Source: JAYTQG01 sp043746815 (GTDB taxonomy: Bacteria; Actinomycetota; Thermoleophilia; Miltoncostaeales; Miltoncostaeaceae). From it: a DNA stretch of 17,224 nucleotides. The position numbers and the translations under genes were made by a program. The notes below the pieces were generated by a model, which was not told where the DNA came from, did no database searches, and was given only the letters and a program-made list of their open reading frames with translations. Below are positions 7,981 through 15,169 of this stretch, piece by piece (positions within the stretch are counted from its first letter, which is position 1; each line of letters starts with the position of its first letter). The stretch spans positions 1-17,224 of the forward strand of contig JAYTQG010000218.1 in assembly GCA_043746815.1 (NCBI GenBank), given 5' to 3'.

Positions 7981-8018
7981 GCAGACTTTGCAACCCCCCG
8001 TGGGGTAGCAAAGTCTGC
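7981..8018. promoter_or_regulatory. 38-bp inverted repeat, probable operator of the AbiE-type TA operon
   Basis: GCAGACTTTGC (7981-7991) and GCAAAGTCTGC (8008-8018) are perfect 11-bp arms. Inside them, after one mismatch, ACCCC and GGGGT pair around a four-base centre. The repeat ends 12 bp before the antitoxin ATG. TTGACG at 7976-7981 may be a -35 box overlapping its left edge. AbiEi antitoxins are known to bind inverted repeats in their own promoter, which makes autoregulation the leading reading. The RNA form would also fold strongly and could act as a terminator for the upstream gene. Confidence 0.65.
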
Positions 8019-8030
8019 AATCATATTTCC

Positions 8031-8657
8031 ATGCCTGAGACCACCGGAGCACTCCTCGAACGACTCGACGCCGCACTGCGCGAGCAGGACGGATTCGTTA
8101 CCACCCACCAGGCCGAGCGCCTTGGAGTCCGCCGTTCCAAGCTCAGCGCCCTCGTGAAGGCCGGAGACCTTGAGCCAGTCGTCCGTTCGGTTTACGTCCT
8201 CGTGAGACGCAGGCCCTCGCCCCGGGTCGACGAGCGCACCTACGCCGCATGGCTGGCCCTCGACGGGCAACGCTTGCCGTGGGAACGCAGTGAGCCGATC
8301 GTCGTGCTGTCTCACGCATCGGCCGCCAAGCTCCACGGGCTCGGCACGCTTCCCGATGATCACGTCGAAATGACGAGCGCGACACGGCGGACCACCACCC
8401 TCCCGGCGATTCGTCTCCACGTCGCGCCTCTCGATGCCAGCGACTGGCAATGGGCGAACGAGCGACGAATCATGGTCACGACCCCAGCGCGCACGGTGGC
8501 CGACCTCGCTGTCTCGTCGATTGAGCGCGGATATGTTCTTGATGCTCTCGACGACGCCATCGAGCGACGTGCCACGACGCGAGAAGCGGTGATCGCGGCC
8601 ACCGCACGTCGCTCACCGCGACGGGTCGCCAACGTCACCCGGCTGATCGGAACGTGA
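8031..8657 (+). CDS. AbiEi-type antitoxin (type IV TA), winged-helix transcriptional regulator
   Basis: This is a 208-aa cytoplasmic protein. The N-terminus (about residues 8-60) has the AbiEi winged-helix pattern: a helix, then DGFVTTHQAERLGVRRSKLSALVKAGDLEPV, where the recognition helix precedes a wing leading to YVLVRRR. The middle part with VVLSHASAAKLHGLGTLPDD and the TPARTVADLAV segment match the C-terminal antitoxin domain of the family. In this class the antitoxin represses its own promoter and counteracts the partner nucleotidyltransferase without stable complex formation. The stop overlaps the toxin start by four bases (GTGA), so the two are translationally coupled. A 38-bp dyad lies directly upstream. 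No clear Shine-Dalgarno precedes the ATG. Family assignment is confident from motifs and gene order. Confidence 0.88.
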   Translation: MPETTGALLERLDAALREQDGFVTTHQAERLGVRRSKLSALVKAGDLEPVVRSVYVLVRRRPSPRVDERTYAAWLALDGQRLPWERSEPIVVLSHASAAKLHGLGTLPDDHVEMTSATRRTTTLPAIRLHVAPLDASDWQWANERRIMVTTPARTVADLAVSSIERGYVLDALDDAIERRATTREAVIAATARRSPRRVANVTRLIGT

Positions 8658-9571
8658 CGCTCCCGGACCCCGTCCGGCTCGAGCAGAGCGTTCGGTCACG
8701 AATCGAGCGCATCGCCAGCGAGCGCGCTGGCGATGACCGGACGGCCCGCCAATCCTGGATCGTCAGACTCCGACGTGAGCTGGCCTACCGGCGCCTACTG
8801 GCGCGGCTTGACGCGGCCCAACCCGGCGCCTGGTACCTCAAGGGTGGCTTGGCCCTGCAACTGAGACTCGACCCGAGCCGAGCCACGTTGGACATCGACA
8901 TCGGCCTCATCCACTCGGTGATGACTGCCGAAACCGAGGCCGCGCTCCGGACTGCAGCCGCGCTCGACCTCGGCGATCGGTTTGCGTTCGAGCTGGGCCA
9001 AGCCCGCCAATCACGCGACGATCACGCCCTCACTGTGCCGGTGACCGCCTACATCGGCGCCCAACGTTTCGAAGAGTTCCGTGTCGACCTCGCCCCACCG
9101 CGCGGCGACGTACCGATCGAATCCGCGGCACTTTCGTTTATCCCTCTCGGAATCCCGGAACTCGACGAGCACCCAACCATCGCCGTAGTCGCCATCGAGC
9201 AGCAGATCGCCGAGAAGACCTGCGCCATCTTCGAACGGCGTCATGGCGCCCACTCTTCGCGGGCTCGCGACCTGGCCGACGTCGCGAGCATCGCGCTACA
9301 AGTCGACGGGATCGACGGTAGCGCAGTCGTTCACTCACTCCAGCAGGAGACCGCGCGACGCGCCGAGACACTCCCCGACGGGCTCCCGCCCGCGTTCGAA
9401 CTCGACGACGCGCAAGCAGATGACTGGCGACGCAGGTGGAACACCCTCATCCGACAAGCACCGGTGACGTTCGAGGACGCCCTGCGTACCTCCGCGTATT
9501 TCCTCGATCCGGTTCTCGACGGGCGCGCCACTCTGCAACGGTGGTCCGCGACTCGCGGGCGCTGGCAGTAG
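8654..9571 (+). CDS. AbiEii/AbiGii-type nucleotidyltransferase toxin
   Basis: This is a 305-aa cytoplasmic protein with a GTG start inside the antitoxin stop. The nucleotidyltransferase core is visible: YLKGGLALQLRL at residues 61-72, then TLDIDIGL with the metal-binding aspartates D80 and D82. Further landmarks are K188 in EQQIAEKTCAI and D206/D209 in SRARDLADVAS, which match the later conserved motifs of AbiEii proteins. Members transfer nucleotides to RNA targets, such as tRNA acceptor stems in the MenT branch, and slow growth or block phage. All key residues are present, so the toxin should be active. The C-terminal third (DDWRRRWNTLIRQ, then a helical tail) is usual for the long actinobacterial form. 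It would be transcribed from the antitoxin promoter. Confidence 0.88.
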   Translation: MTLPDPVRLEQSVRSRIERIASERAGDDRTARQSWIVRLRRELAYRRLLARLDAAQPGAWYLKGGLALQLRLDPSRATLDIDIGLIHSVMTAETEAALRTAAALDLGDRFAFELGQARQSRDDHALTVPVTAYIGAQRFEEFRVDLAPPRGDVPIESAALSFIPLGIPELDEHPTIAVVAIEQQIAEKTCAIFERRHGAHSSRARDLADVASIALQVDGIDGSAVVHSLQQETARRAETLPDGLPPAFELDDAQADDWRRRWNTLIRQAPVTFEDALRTSAYFLDPVLDGRATLQRWSATRGRWQ

Positions 9572-9615
9572 GCAGCCTGCGTCTGAGCCGAGGTGCAACC
9601 GTTGGTTGCGACCGG

Positions 9616-9644
9616 TTCGCGCTCCAGTCTGCTGACGCTACGCT
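9616..9644 (+). promoter_or_regulatory. Possible leaderless promoter of the aldo/keto reductase gene
   Basis: A -10-like TACGCT (9639-9644) ends eight bases before the ATG, and no Shine-Dalgarno is present. A weak -35 (TTCGCG, 9616-9621) lies 17 bp upstream. The arrangement matches the leaderless promoters elsewhere in the window but is the weakest of them. Confidence 0.3.
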
Positions 9645-9652
9645 TGCGCCGA

Positions 9653-10648
9653 ATGCAGACGCGAACGCTCGGAAGCGGGGGCCTCACGGTTTCGGCCGTG
9701 GGACTCGGATGCATGGGAATGAGTCAGTCCTACGGTCCCGCGGGGAATCGGCGCGGCCTTGGTGCCCTTCTGCGCGGCGCCGTCGATCTCGGTGTGACGT
9801 TTTTCGATACCGCCGAGGTGTACGGGCCCTACACCAACGAGAATCTCGTTGGCAATGCGCTCTCGCGGTTGCGTGACCGGCTGGTGATCGCCACCAAGTT
9901 TGGATTCAAACTCGAACCCAGTGCAACCCCGCCATTTCTCACTCTCGATTCACGGCCTGAAACCATCCGAAGGGTCGCCGACGACTGTCTGAAGCGCCTC
10001 CGGATCGATGTGATTGACCTCTTCTACCAGCACCGTGTTGACCCGAACGTCCCGATCGAGGACGTGGCTGGCGCTGTGGGTAATCTCATCAGCGCGGGCA
10101 AGGTCCGCCACTTCCGGCTCTCAGAAGCGAGCGCTGCCACCGTCAGGCGCGCCCACCGCGTGCAACCGGTCACGGCCGTGCAGAGCGAATACTCGCTCTG
10201 GTGGCGACAGCCGGAGACCGACCTGCTGCCAACCCTGGAGGAGCTTGGCATCGGATTTGTTCCCTACAGCCCGCTTGGCAAGGGATTTCTCACCGGGACG
10301 ATTGACCAGCACACCGTGTTCGACCGGTCGGACCTGCGAAACCAGATTCCACGGTTTGCCCCGTCCGCGCGCCAGACCAACGCCGCGATCGTCTCCCTTC
10401 TGCGCGACATCGCACGCGAGCACGACGCCACCCCGGGGCAGATCGCGCTCGCATGGCTCCTCGCCCAGAAGCCTTGGATCGTCCCGATTCCCGGAACGCG
10501 CAAACGGGAGCGCTTGGTGGAGAACATCGGCGCGGCCTCCATCCAGTTGACGCCGATGACCGTCGAGGCCCTTGGCAGCGCTGCCGCGGAAATTTCGATC
10601 GACGGGGCACGCTATCCGGACGAGATGGAACGGCTGAGTGGCCTGTAG
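9653..10648 (+). CDS. Aldo/keto reductase
   Basis: This is a 331-aa NADPH-dependent oxidoreductase of the aldo/keto reductase superfamily, closest in feel to the AKR13/YakC-type proteins that reduce small aldehydes and ketones. The start at 9653 (MQTRTLGSGGLTVSAVGLG) fits the family N-terminus; the in-frame ATG at 9593 would add an unrelated tail. The catalytic tetrad is visible: D52 and Y57 in FFDTAEVYG, K82 in IATKFGF and H127 in YQHRVDP. The cofactor-binding end (VPIPGTRKRERLVENIGA) is intact. One oddity is that the usual HFGLSE motif reads HFRLSE, with arginine 155 where a glycine is normal. It lies 81 bp after the toxin gene and probably has its own promoter. The substrate cannot be told from sequence. 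Confidence 0.92.
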   Translation: MQTRTLGSGGLTVSAVGLGCMGMSQSYGPAGNRRGLGALLRGAVDLGVTFFDTAEVYGPYTNENLVGNALSRLRDRLVIATKFGFKLEPSATPPFLTLDSRPETIRRVADDCLKRLRIDVIDLFYQHRVDPNVPIEDVAGAVGNLISAGKVRHFRLSEASAATVRRAHRVQPVTAVQSEYSLWWRQPETDLLPTLEELGIGFVPYSPLGKGFLTGTIDQHTVFDRSDLRNQIPRFAPSARQTNAAIVSLLRDIAREHDATPGQIALAWLLAQKPWIVPIPGTRKRERLVENIGAASIQLTPMTVEALGSAAAEISIDGARYPDEMERLSGL

Positions 10649-10777
10649 CGCACGGAGAGTTAAGGCGTCCGCAAGCAACCCGAAAGATGTGGTCGATACG
10701 TTCACCAGTGAAGCCGGGGTGTGCCATACACGCCCGGAGGAAGGCTTCGCCGTGACCTCAACTTGGAAGGAACCAAC

Positions 10778-11284
10778 ATGACTCCTCGAATCCCTGCGCG
10801 CTCGAAGTTGCCTCGTCTCAGGGCTACCGCGTTTGCGACATGTGCCGCGACCGTGGCCCTTGGTGCATTTGTGCCCGCCGCATTCGCGGGACACACCACG
10901 CGACCCGGACGAACCCCGGGTGGTTGCCCTGGCGAGAATCTCCCCCCGGGCTTTCCGTGCATTCCACATGTGCCAGCACCGTCGGTGGTGACGGTCGCAA
11001 GCGTGAGCCCCACGAGCGCAACCTTCCAGGCCGACCCGGGCAGCGGCTTTCAGGCGCGCGTCATCAGCGTGATCGGGCCTCACAATGTCAGCCCGGTATA
11101 CCTCTACCCGAGTGAGTTTTCGGTTCCGTTTACCCTGAGCGGACTGTCCGTATCCGGCCTGGTACCTGACAGCACGTACATCGCGACGGTTGTCCGTTTC
11201 CGTTACACCGACCCCAAGACGGGCAAGACGGGCGACGTGCAGTCGCCGGGCACCACTGTGACGTTTCACACGCCCGCCGCGTAG
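10778..11284 (+). CDS. Small exported protein with fibronectin type III-like domain
   Basis: This is a 168-aa protein. The ATG at 10778 is preceded by GGAAGGA seven bases upstream, a strong site that decides the start over upstream in-frame codons. The signal peptide has a long basic n-region and a core (TCAATVALGAFVPAAFA) cleaved near residue 37. After a Pro/Gly-rich spacer with two cysteines (GGCPGENLPPGFPCIP), residues about 70-165 resemble a fibronectin type III fold. The signs are VVTVASVSPTSATFQA in the first strands, GLVPDSTYIATVVRF for the F strand and TVTFHT as the last strand. Such domains usually mediate binding outside the cell. No enzyme motif is present. A hairpin-forming repeat starts 13 bases after the stop. 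Confidence 0.75.
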   Translation: MTPRIPARSKLPRLRATAFATCAATVALGAFVPAAFAGHTTRPGRTPGGCPGENLPPGFPCIPHVPAPSVVTVASVSPTSATFQADPGSGFQARVISVIGPHNVSPVYLYPSEFSVPFTLSGLSVSGLVPDSTYIATVVRFRYTDPKTGKTGDVQSPGTTVTFHTPAA

Positions 11285-11296
11285 CTCCGGCCCTCC

Positions 11297-11336
11297 CCTG
11301 CTCGCTTCGCGCGCTCCGGCGTTCGAAGCGAGCAGG
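11297..11336. repeat. 13-bp perfect inverted repeat (hairpin)
   Basis: CCTGCTCGCTTCG (11297-11309) and CGAAGCGAGCAGG (11324-11336) are exact reverse complements separated by 14 bp. The hairpin lies just after the stop codon of the FN3-like gene and could help stop or protect that transcript. There is no T-run behind it, and its right arm overlaps the first 75-bp repeat, so it may belong to the repeat element instead. Confidence 0.55.
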
Positions 11337-11404
11337 ACTCTTCCGCTTTGGGGTCAGGTCTTGCGTTCCGTCTACAGCGTAAGTCTCTCCCAGTCGTCGT
11401 CTCT
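11330..11404 (+). repeat. 75-bp tandem repeat, copy 1
   Basis: This begins GAGCAGGACTC and is followed immediately by an identical 75-bp copy. It contains the left inverted-repeat arm (11350-11383). Identity over the full unit is seen by direct comparison. Confidence 0.95.
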
Positions 11405-11588
11405 GAGCAGGACTCTTCCGCTTTGGGGTCAGGTCTTGCGTTCCGTCTACAGCGTAAGTCTCTCCCAGTCGTCGTCTCTGCAACCCCACTTGGAGGTCGA
11501 ATAGGAGAATTCGGAGAAGTCCACTCGACGCTGATCGTGTCGGCCGCGGGCTGCCTTACACCGTAGATCGAACGCAAGACCTGACCCC
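11350..11588. mobile_element. 239-bp non-autonomous element bounded by 34-bp imperfect inverted repeats (MITE/REP-like)
   Basis: The left end (11350-11383) starts GGGGTCAGGTCTTGCGTTC. The right end (11555-11588) is its reverse complement, with 30 of 34 positions matching and mismatches only in the inner half. No open frame inside resembles a protein. The left arm has been duplicated as part of the 75-bp tandem repeat. Short palindromic ends of the GGGGTCAGGTCTT type remind me of sequences beside IS200-like Y1 (REP-associated) transposase genes, but this is from memory. No target-site duplication is apparent. The non-coding stretch between the FN3-like gene and the lipoprotein gene (11285-11627) consists essentially of this element plus the hairpin. 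Confidence 0.6.
11405..11479 (+). repeat. 75-bp tandem repeat, copy 2
   Basis: This is an exact second copy, with no spacer between it and the first. A third copy would start at 11480, but only its first base matches. The perfect identity points to a recent duplication. It repeats the left terminal arm at 11425-11458. Confidence 0.95.
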
Positions 11589-11627
11589 GACCAGTTCCTC
11601 CGCCCAGTTCTTGGAAGAAGCGGATGT

Positions 11628-12137
11628 CTACTTCCCAACCGTCGAATACGGGTTCCCAATGACCATGAGGTGACAGCCGAACCGTTTGATCATCGCGGCC
11701 GCTTCACCGTCTCGTGTGATTTGGGCAGATGAGAACGAGAGTTCACCGGTCTTGGCGGGGTTACCCGGACAAACGACCTCGACCTGGTGGAGTGCCCCTT
11801 GGGCGTCGCTGCGGGCCGCGGACATCCCCCCGTAATGCAAATGAATGATGCGGCCGTCCTCGTTGGCATCGATCTCAGTCCGTCGAGCAAAAGCGAACAG
11901 CTCAGCGATCGTCGGGTTCACTGGCCTGCGCAGCTCGAAACCCACGCCACAATGCGGGTTCGAGTCGGCCCCGCCGTAGTCGACGCAGGTGACACCCCAG
12001 CGTGCTTCCGGGAACCTGCTCTCCAAGATCCCGAGGATCTCCCGTTCGTTGCTCTTCGTGCTGTACCCGCAACCGGCCAAGACCGCGATGAGCACCCCGA
12101 TCGTTATCGTGGGCCATCGTCGCAAGATTGGGAGCAC
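11628..12137 (-). CDS. Predicted lipoprotein, function unknown
   Basis: This is a 169-aa protein with a GTG start at 12137. The N-terminus has two arginines and then a hydrophobic core ending in the lipobox LAGC, so C23 would be lipidated and the protein anchored on the outer face of the cytoplasmic membrane. The mature part is mixed alpha/beta with cysteines in GVTCVDYG, NPHCGVGF, VEVVCPGN and RFGCHLM, and a helix SNEREILGILESRFPEA near its start. No known domain is recognised. It follows the 75-aa gene by 13 bp and is probably the last gene of the same transcript. The stop lies 39 bp from the right end of the inverted-repeat element. The ribosome site is weak. Confidence 0.75.
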   Translation of the reverse strand: MLPILRRWPTITIGVLIAVLAGCGYSTKSNEREILGILESRFPEARWGVTCVDYGGADSNPHCGVGFELRRPVNPTIAELFAFARRTEIDANEDGRIIHLHYGGMSAARSDAQGALHQVEVVCPGNPAKTGELSFSSAQITRDGEAAAMIKRFGCHLMVIGNPYSTVGK

Positions 12138-12150
12138 GTGTCGGACTTTC

Positions 12151-12378
12151 TTAGGTGGTCGGGTTATTGCTCACGGCCGTGATGATGTTGAGCGTCGTGT
12201 CGACGGGTAGGCCGAACTCACGTTTCAGAATCAGACCTTCCCCGGCAAGGCGCGCGGCCACACCAAACGAGCAACCGCTCTCCTCCTCCAGGCCAACCAA
12301 CCGACGGCGACCAGCGGCCTCTACAGGCACGTCCACGAGAATACCGGTGGGCCAGCGAAGCGACACGCGACGTCCCAC
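12151..12378 (-). CDS. Hypothetical 75-aa protein
   Basis: This is a short frame with a GTG start at 12378 (a second GTG at 12366 is possible) and no clear signal peptide. The sequence looks protein-like: GILVDVPVEAAGRRRLVGLEEE, split around a small hydrophobic middle, then GVAARLAGEGLILKREFG and TTLNIITAVSNNPTT. It fills the gap between the propeller gene (17 bp upstream) and the lipoprotein gene (13 bp downstream) on the same strand, and this packing is the main support. No strong Shine-Dalgarno is visible, so it could rely on coupling to the upstream stop. No family is recognised. It could also be a non-coding spacer with a chance open frame. Confidence 0.45.
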   Translation of the reverse strand: MGRRVSLRWPTGILVDVPVEAAGRRRLVGLEEESGCSFGVAARLAGEGLILKREFGLPVDTTLNIITAVSNNPTT

Positions 12379-12395
12379 ACTCGGGTGCTACGCGG

Positions 12396-14018
12396 TCACA
12401 CGAAGCGGACCGGAAACAACGATGTGTGCGCCCCGTTGCGGTCGTGCCACTCCACCTTCACGCGATAGCGACCCGTCTTCTTCTGTGCCCACGACGGCCG
12501 GGTCAGTATCCGGACGAAGCTCAAGCCCGCAGGCGCCGAGACCGTGAACGGAAAGTCGTACTTGGTGGGACGTAACGTTCGTGGCGCGACGACGCTCACC
12601 CGCACGTTCGCAGGCGTCGGCAGAGCCATGGTGAGTATGGCCGAGCGGCCCGGAAGATCGCAGTGGCGCTGGTCGCAACGGACCCGTACGACATTGCCGC
12701 GCAGCCCGACGCGAGCGCGGCGTACCCTCGCAGCGGTTCGGGCAGGATCGATCCGAGCGAGCAGGCCCTCACCCCCGCCACAGCAAAAGTAGTAGGGCGG
12801 CCCGGGGGAGGAGTAGGGCTCGGAGCGCTCGAAGTAGCGCTGTCTCGCTGCCAGGGACACTGCGACGGTCCCGTCGGACAGATCGTGCGCGCCGACGACC
12901 CGCGTGGCGGTGTCGAACTGCCACACCGGTTCGCCATTCACCCCGAGCGCCCGGAGCGAATACCGCTTCTTGTGAAACACGGCGACGAGCGGGCGTCCTT
13001 GGCCGTCAATCGACAGCAATTCTGTGAAATCGCTGCCGGGCGTCCTCCACAGCTCAGCGCCGGTGGTGGCGTCGAGGACAACGACCTGCCCTACCCCCTG
13101 CGAGTAGGAATGACTCCCCCTGGGCGTGACGTAGACCCGGTCGTGCGCCGTGTCCACGACCACCTGACCGGATCCTAGTTCGAGGCCTGGTGTACGCCAC
13201 AGCTCCAGACCGGTGTCCTGGCGAAGGGCAGCTACGTCGAGGCCATCGGCCACGACGACCCCCCGTGTCAGACCCGCGAGGACACGGAAGTTCCCACTCC
13301 GAAGCCAACGGCGCGTCCCGGTCGCGGCGTCGAGGGCAAGCACTCTCGATCTCACGGAATGGTCGGTCGCGTCCAGTGTGTACCCATAGGTGGAATAGAC
13401 CGTCCCGGTGCCGTCGGCGACAACATTCGGAACGCCGTAAATGGCAGAGCTGCTGTTAACGTCGAACGTGCCAGCGAGTTCGGTGTACGTCCAGAGGGTG
13501 GTTGCACCCCTCGAGGAGGAAAGACGCCACTCGCCGGGGGATCTTGAAACCCCGGACTCATCGACGACGGGGCGGACCGACGTGCAGGTGCCATCGCTTT
13601 GAACCGTGCCGGTGCAACCGCTGACGATGACACCGTTCCGATCGATTGCGGGCGATGGGTATGGGAACGAAGGGAGCAAGAGAAACGGGCCATACGTCCC
13701 GTCAGCTTGGCGGGGTGCTCCCCGAAATCCACCGCACTCGATGCAGGACCCCACGGTTGTCATCCAGCGCCGAGTCCCATTGCGACGGTATGCGACCGCA
13801 GCGACATCGGGATACTCAGGCCCTCCCACCAGAACCTCTCCCGTGACGACCGGCCCGCCGCCGGGCCCTTCGTCGACCGAGCCGCTCGGAGCCGCCACCG
13901 GCCAACCCGGGAGAACGACCGGAGCCGCGACGCCCCCGGAAGCCGCCACAAGCGTCAGGGCGAACACTGCCGGTAGAAGACTCCTGAACTGCATCCTCCG
14001 CTCACGTGCGCTGATCAC
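12396..14018 (-). CDS. Exported PQQ-like beta-propeller repeat protein
   Basis: This is a 540-aa predicted secreted protein. The GTG at 14018 gives a signal peptide (MQFRSLLPAVFALTLVAAS within the first 30 residues). The ATG eight codons later (13994) is an alternative, though its GGAGG is directly adjacent and too close. The body has repeated blade motifs of the PQQ/quinoprotein-dehydrogenase type: VLALDAATGTRRWLRSG, LRQDTGLELWRTPG, VVVLDATTGAELWRTPG and LRALGVNGEPVWQFD. No dehydrogenase active-site residues are evident, so it is probably a structural or binding propeller. Unusual cysteine clusters occur in GSCIECGG and YYFCCGGGEG. The last 100 residues form a separate, probably Ig-like domain with VRCDQRHCDLPG. 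It heads an apparent three-gene unit with the 75-aa protein and the lipoprotein. Confidence 0.82.
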   Translation of the reverse strand: MISARERRMQFRSLLPAVFALTLVAASGGVAAPVVLPGWPVAAPSGSVDEGPGGGPVVTGEVLVGGPEYPDVAAVAYRRNGTRRWMTTVGSCIECGGFRGAPRQADGTYGPFLLLPSFPYPSPAIDRNGVIVSGCTGTVQSDGTCTSVRPVVDESGVSRSPGEWRLSSSRGATTLWTYTELAGTFDVNSSSAIYGVPNVVADGTGTVYSTYGYTLDATDHSVRSRVLALDAATGTRRWLRSGNFRVLAGLTRGVVVADGLDVAALRQDTGLELWRTPGLELGSGQVVVDTAHDRVYVTPRGSHSYSQGVGQVVVLDATTGAELWRTPGSDFTELLSIDGQGRPLVAVFHKKRYSLRALGVNGEPVWQFDTATRVVGAHDLSDGTVAVSLAARQRYFERSEPYSSPGPPYYFCCGGGEGLLARIDPARTAARVRRARVGLRGNVVRVRCDQRHCDLPGRSAILTMALPTPANVRVSVVAPRTLRPTKYDFPFTVSAPAGLSFVRILTRPSWAQKKTGRYRVKVEWHDRNGAHTSLFPVRFV

Positions 14019-14122
14019 AGGTGTTCCATGTCGAGGAATTTTGCTTCGGCCCCGACGTTACCGCGTTCTTTTGAGGATCACGAGGACGGCGGGTACGGCG
14101 TCGCTTCGCGAGATGGGCAGGG

Positions 14123-14150
14123 TTCACATGCGTCGAGGTGGCGGTAGGCT
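14123..14150 (+). promoter_or_regulatory. Leaderless promoter of the AlkZ-like gene
   Basis: The -35 TTCACA (14123-14128, five of six consensus bases) and -10 TAGGCT (14145-14150) are separated by 16 bp. Only six bases separate the -10 from the ATG at 14157, so transcription would start at or next to the start codon. No Shine-Dalgarno is needed or seen. Confidence 0.6.
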
Positions 14151-14156
14151 CGACGC

Positions 14157-15164
14157 ATGATCGCTGCGCGCCTCTTTGCGCAGGGGCTCACGGCCCCCAC
14201 GGCCCGACATCCGGAGGAGGTCGTCCGGCGGGTCCTCGCCGTGCAGGCACAGGATCTTCGCGGTGCTCGCCTTGCAATACGAAGTCGTTCGACCGGCCTG
14301 AGTGCAAGGGACGTTGACCTCGCCCTCACCGAACGGCGCAGCCTGATCGTTACGTGGCTTGGGCGAGGGACCCTGCACCTCGTCCTCGCTGAGGACTACC
14401 ACTGGTTGCAGGCACTGACCACACCTCAACTTGCCGCTGGCAACGCACGTCGTCTTCGCCAGGAGGGTGTCAGCGAAACCCAAGCGGTGCACGGCGTACA
14501 GGTCACGTTAGATGCAGTGCGAACGGACGGCCCGCAGACACGTGATCAGCTACGGGAACGCCTCGATGCAGAAGGGATCCCGACCGCGCGGCAAGCGCTG
14601 ATCCACATTCTTCTGGCAGCGTCCATCGCCGGCCACATCATCCGTGGCCCGGTCGTCGGCCACGAGCAAGCATTCGTTGACGTCGGTGAATGGCTCGGAC
14701 CACTTCCCGAGGTCGGCCGTGAGGCTGCGCTCCGGCGTTTGGGTGAGCGTTACCTCATGGGGCACGCACCTGCCAGTCCGCCCGACCTCGCGAAATGGGC
14801 AGGCATCACGCTCACATCAGCCAGACTCGCCATCGAACCAAACCAACCCCTTGAATCGACCCTCCGACAAATGCCCCACCCCCGTCTCCTCGGCGCGTTC
14901 GACCCGATTCTGCACGGCTGGGCATCACGCGAACTGCTGGTCGGTGACCACCACGGTGTCGTCACATCCAACGGCGTCTGCCGACCAACCGCCCTCGTTG
15001 AAGGACGCGTCGTTGCAACCTGGGGCCTTTCCGGTGGCGTCGTCACCCTTCGCCCACTCGAGGCGATCTCGGAGGGAGACATGGACGGCCTCCACATCGA
15101 AGCAGCCGACGTCCTGCGCTTCCTCGGACTTGCCCAACACCCCCTGGTGACCACGGACGCGTAA
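14157..15164 (+). CDS. Winged-helix AlkZ/YcaQ-like protein (HTH_42 family), putative DNA glycosylase
   Basis: This is a 335-aa cytoplasmic protein of the HTH_42/AlkZ-like family. AlkZ and YcaQ remove alkylated or crosslinked bases using two glutamines in a QxQ motif. Here Q30-A-Q32 occurs in VLAVQAQDLRGARLAIRSR. Other family landmarks are SLIVTWLGRGTLHLV, a helical region with LRERLDAEG, a winged part with LLGAFDPILHGWASRELL, and the C-terminal strand set RVVATWGLSGGVVTLRP. Length and N-terminus agree with the shorter actinobacterial members. Many of these have unproved substrates, so repair activity is inferred from the motif. The stop lies five bases from the Doc gene stop, which converges on it. 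Confidence 0.85.
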   Translation: MIAARLFAQGLTAPTARHPEEVVRRVLAVQAQDLRGARLAIRSRSTGLSARDVDLALTERRSLIVTWLGRGTLHLVLAEDYHWLQALTTPQLAAGNARRLRQEGVSETQAVHGVQVTLDAVRTDGPQTRDQLRERLDAEGIPTARQALIHILLAASIAGHIIRGPVVGHEQAFVDVGEWLGPLPEVGREAALRRLGERYLMGHAPASPPDLAKWAGITLTSARLAIEPNQPLESTLRQMPHPRLLGAFDPILHGWASRELLVGDHHGVVTSNGVCRPTALVEGRVVATWGLSGGVVTLRPLEAISEGDMDGLHIEAADVLRFLGLAQHPLVTTDA

Positions 15165-15169
15165 CGCCC

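Noticed and set aside
7981..8018. Reading the dyad purely as a terminator of the exported-protein gene
   Set aside because: There is no T-run on the plus strand after it, it sits 70 bp after the stop, and it is tightly placed before the antitoxin ATG. An operator role fits better, though both cannot be excluded.
11330..11479. Possible CRISPR array
   Set aside because: There are only two 75-bp copies, directly adjacent with no spacers, and no cas genes nearby.
11130..11489. Minus-strand frame encoding a perfect peptide repeat
   Set aside because: The peptide repeat is only the 75-bp DNA repeat translated; the frame runs antisense into the FN3-like gene and has no start signal.
12155..12547. 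Plus-strand frame of 130 codons opposite the 75-aa gene
   Set aside because: It has an arginine/serine/proline-rich shadow composition and overlaps the 3' end of the propeller gene on the other strand.
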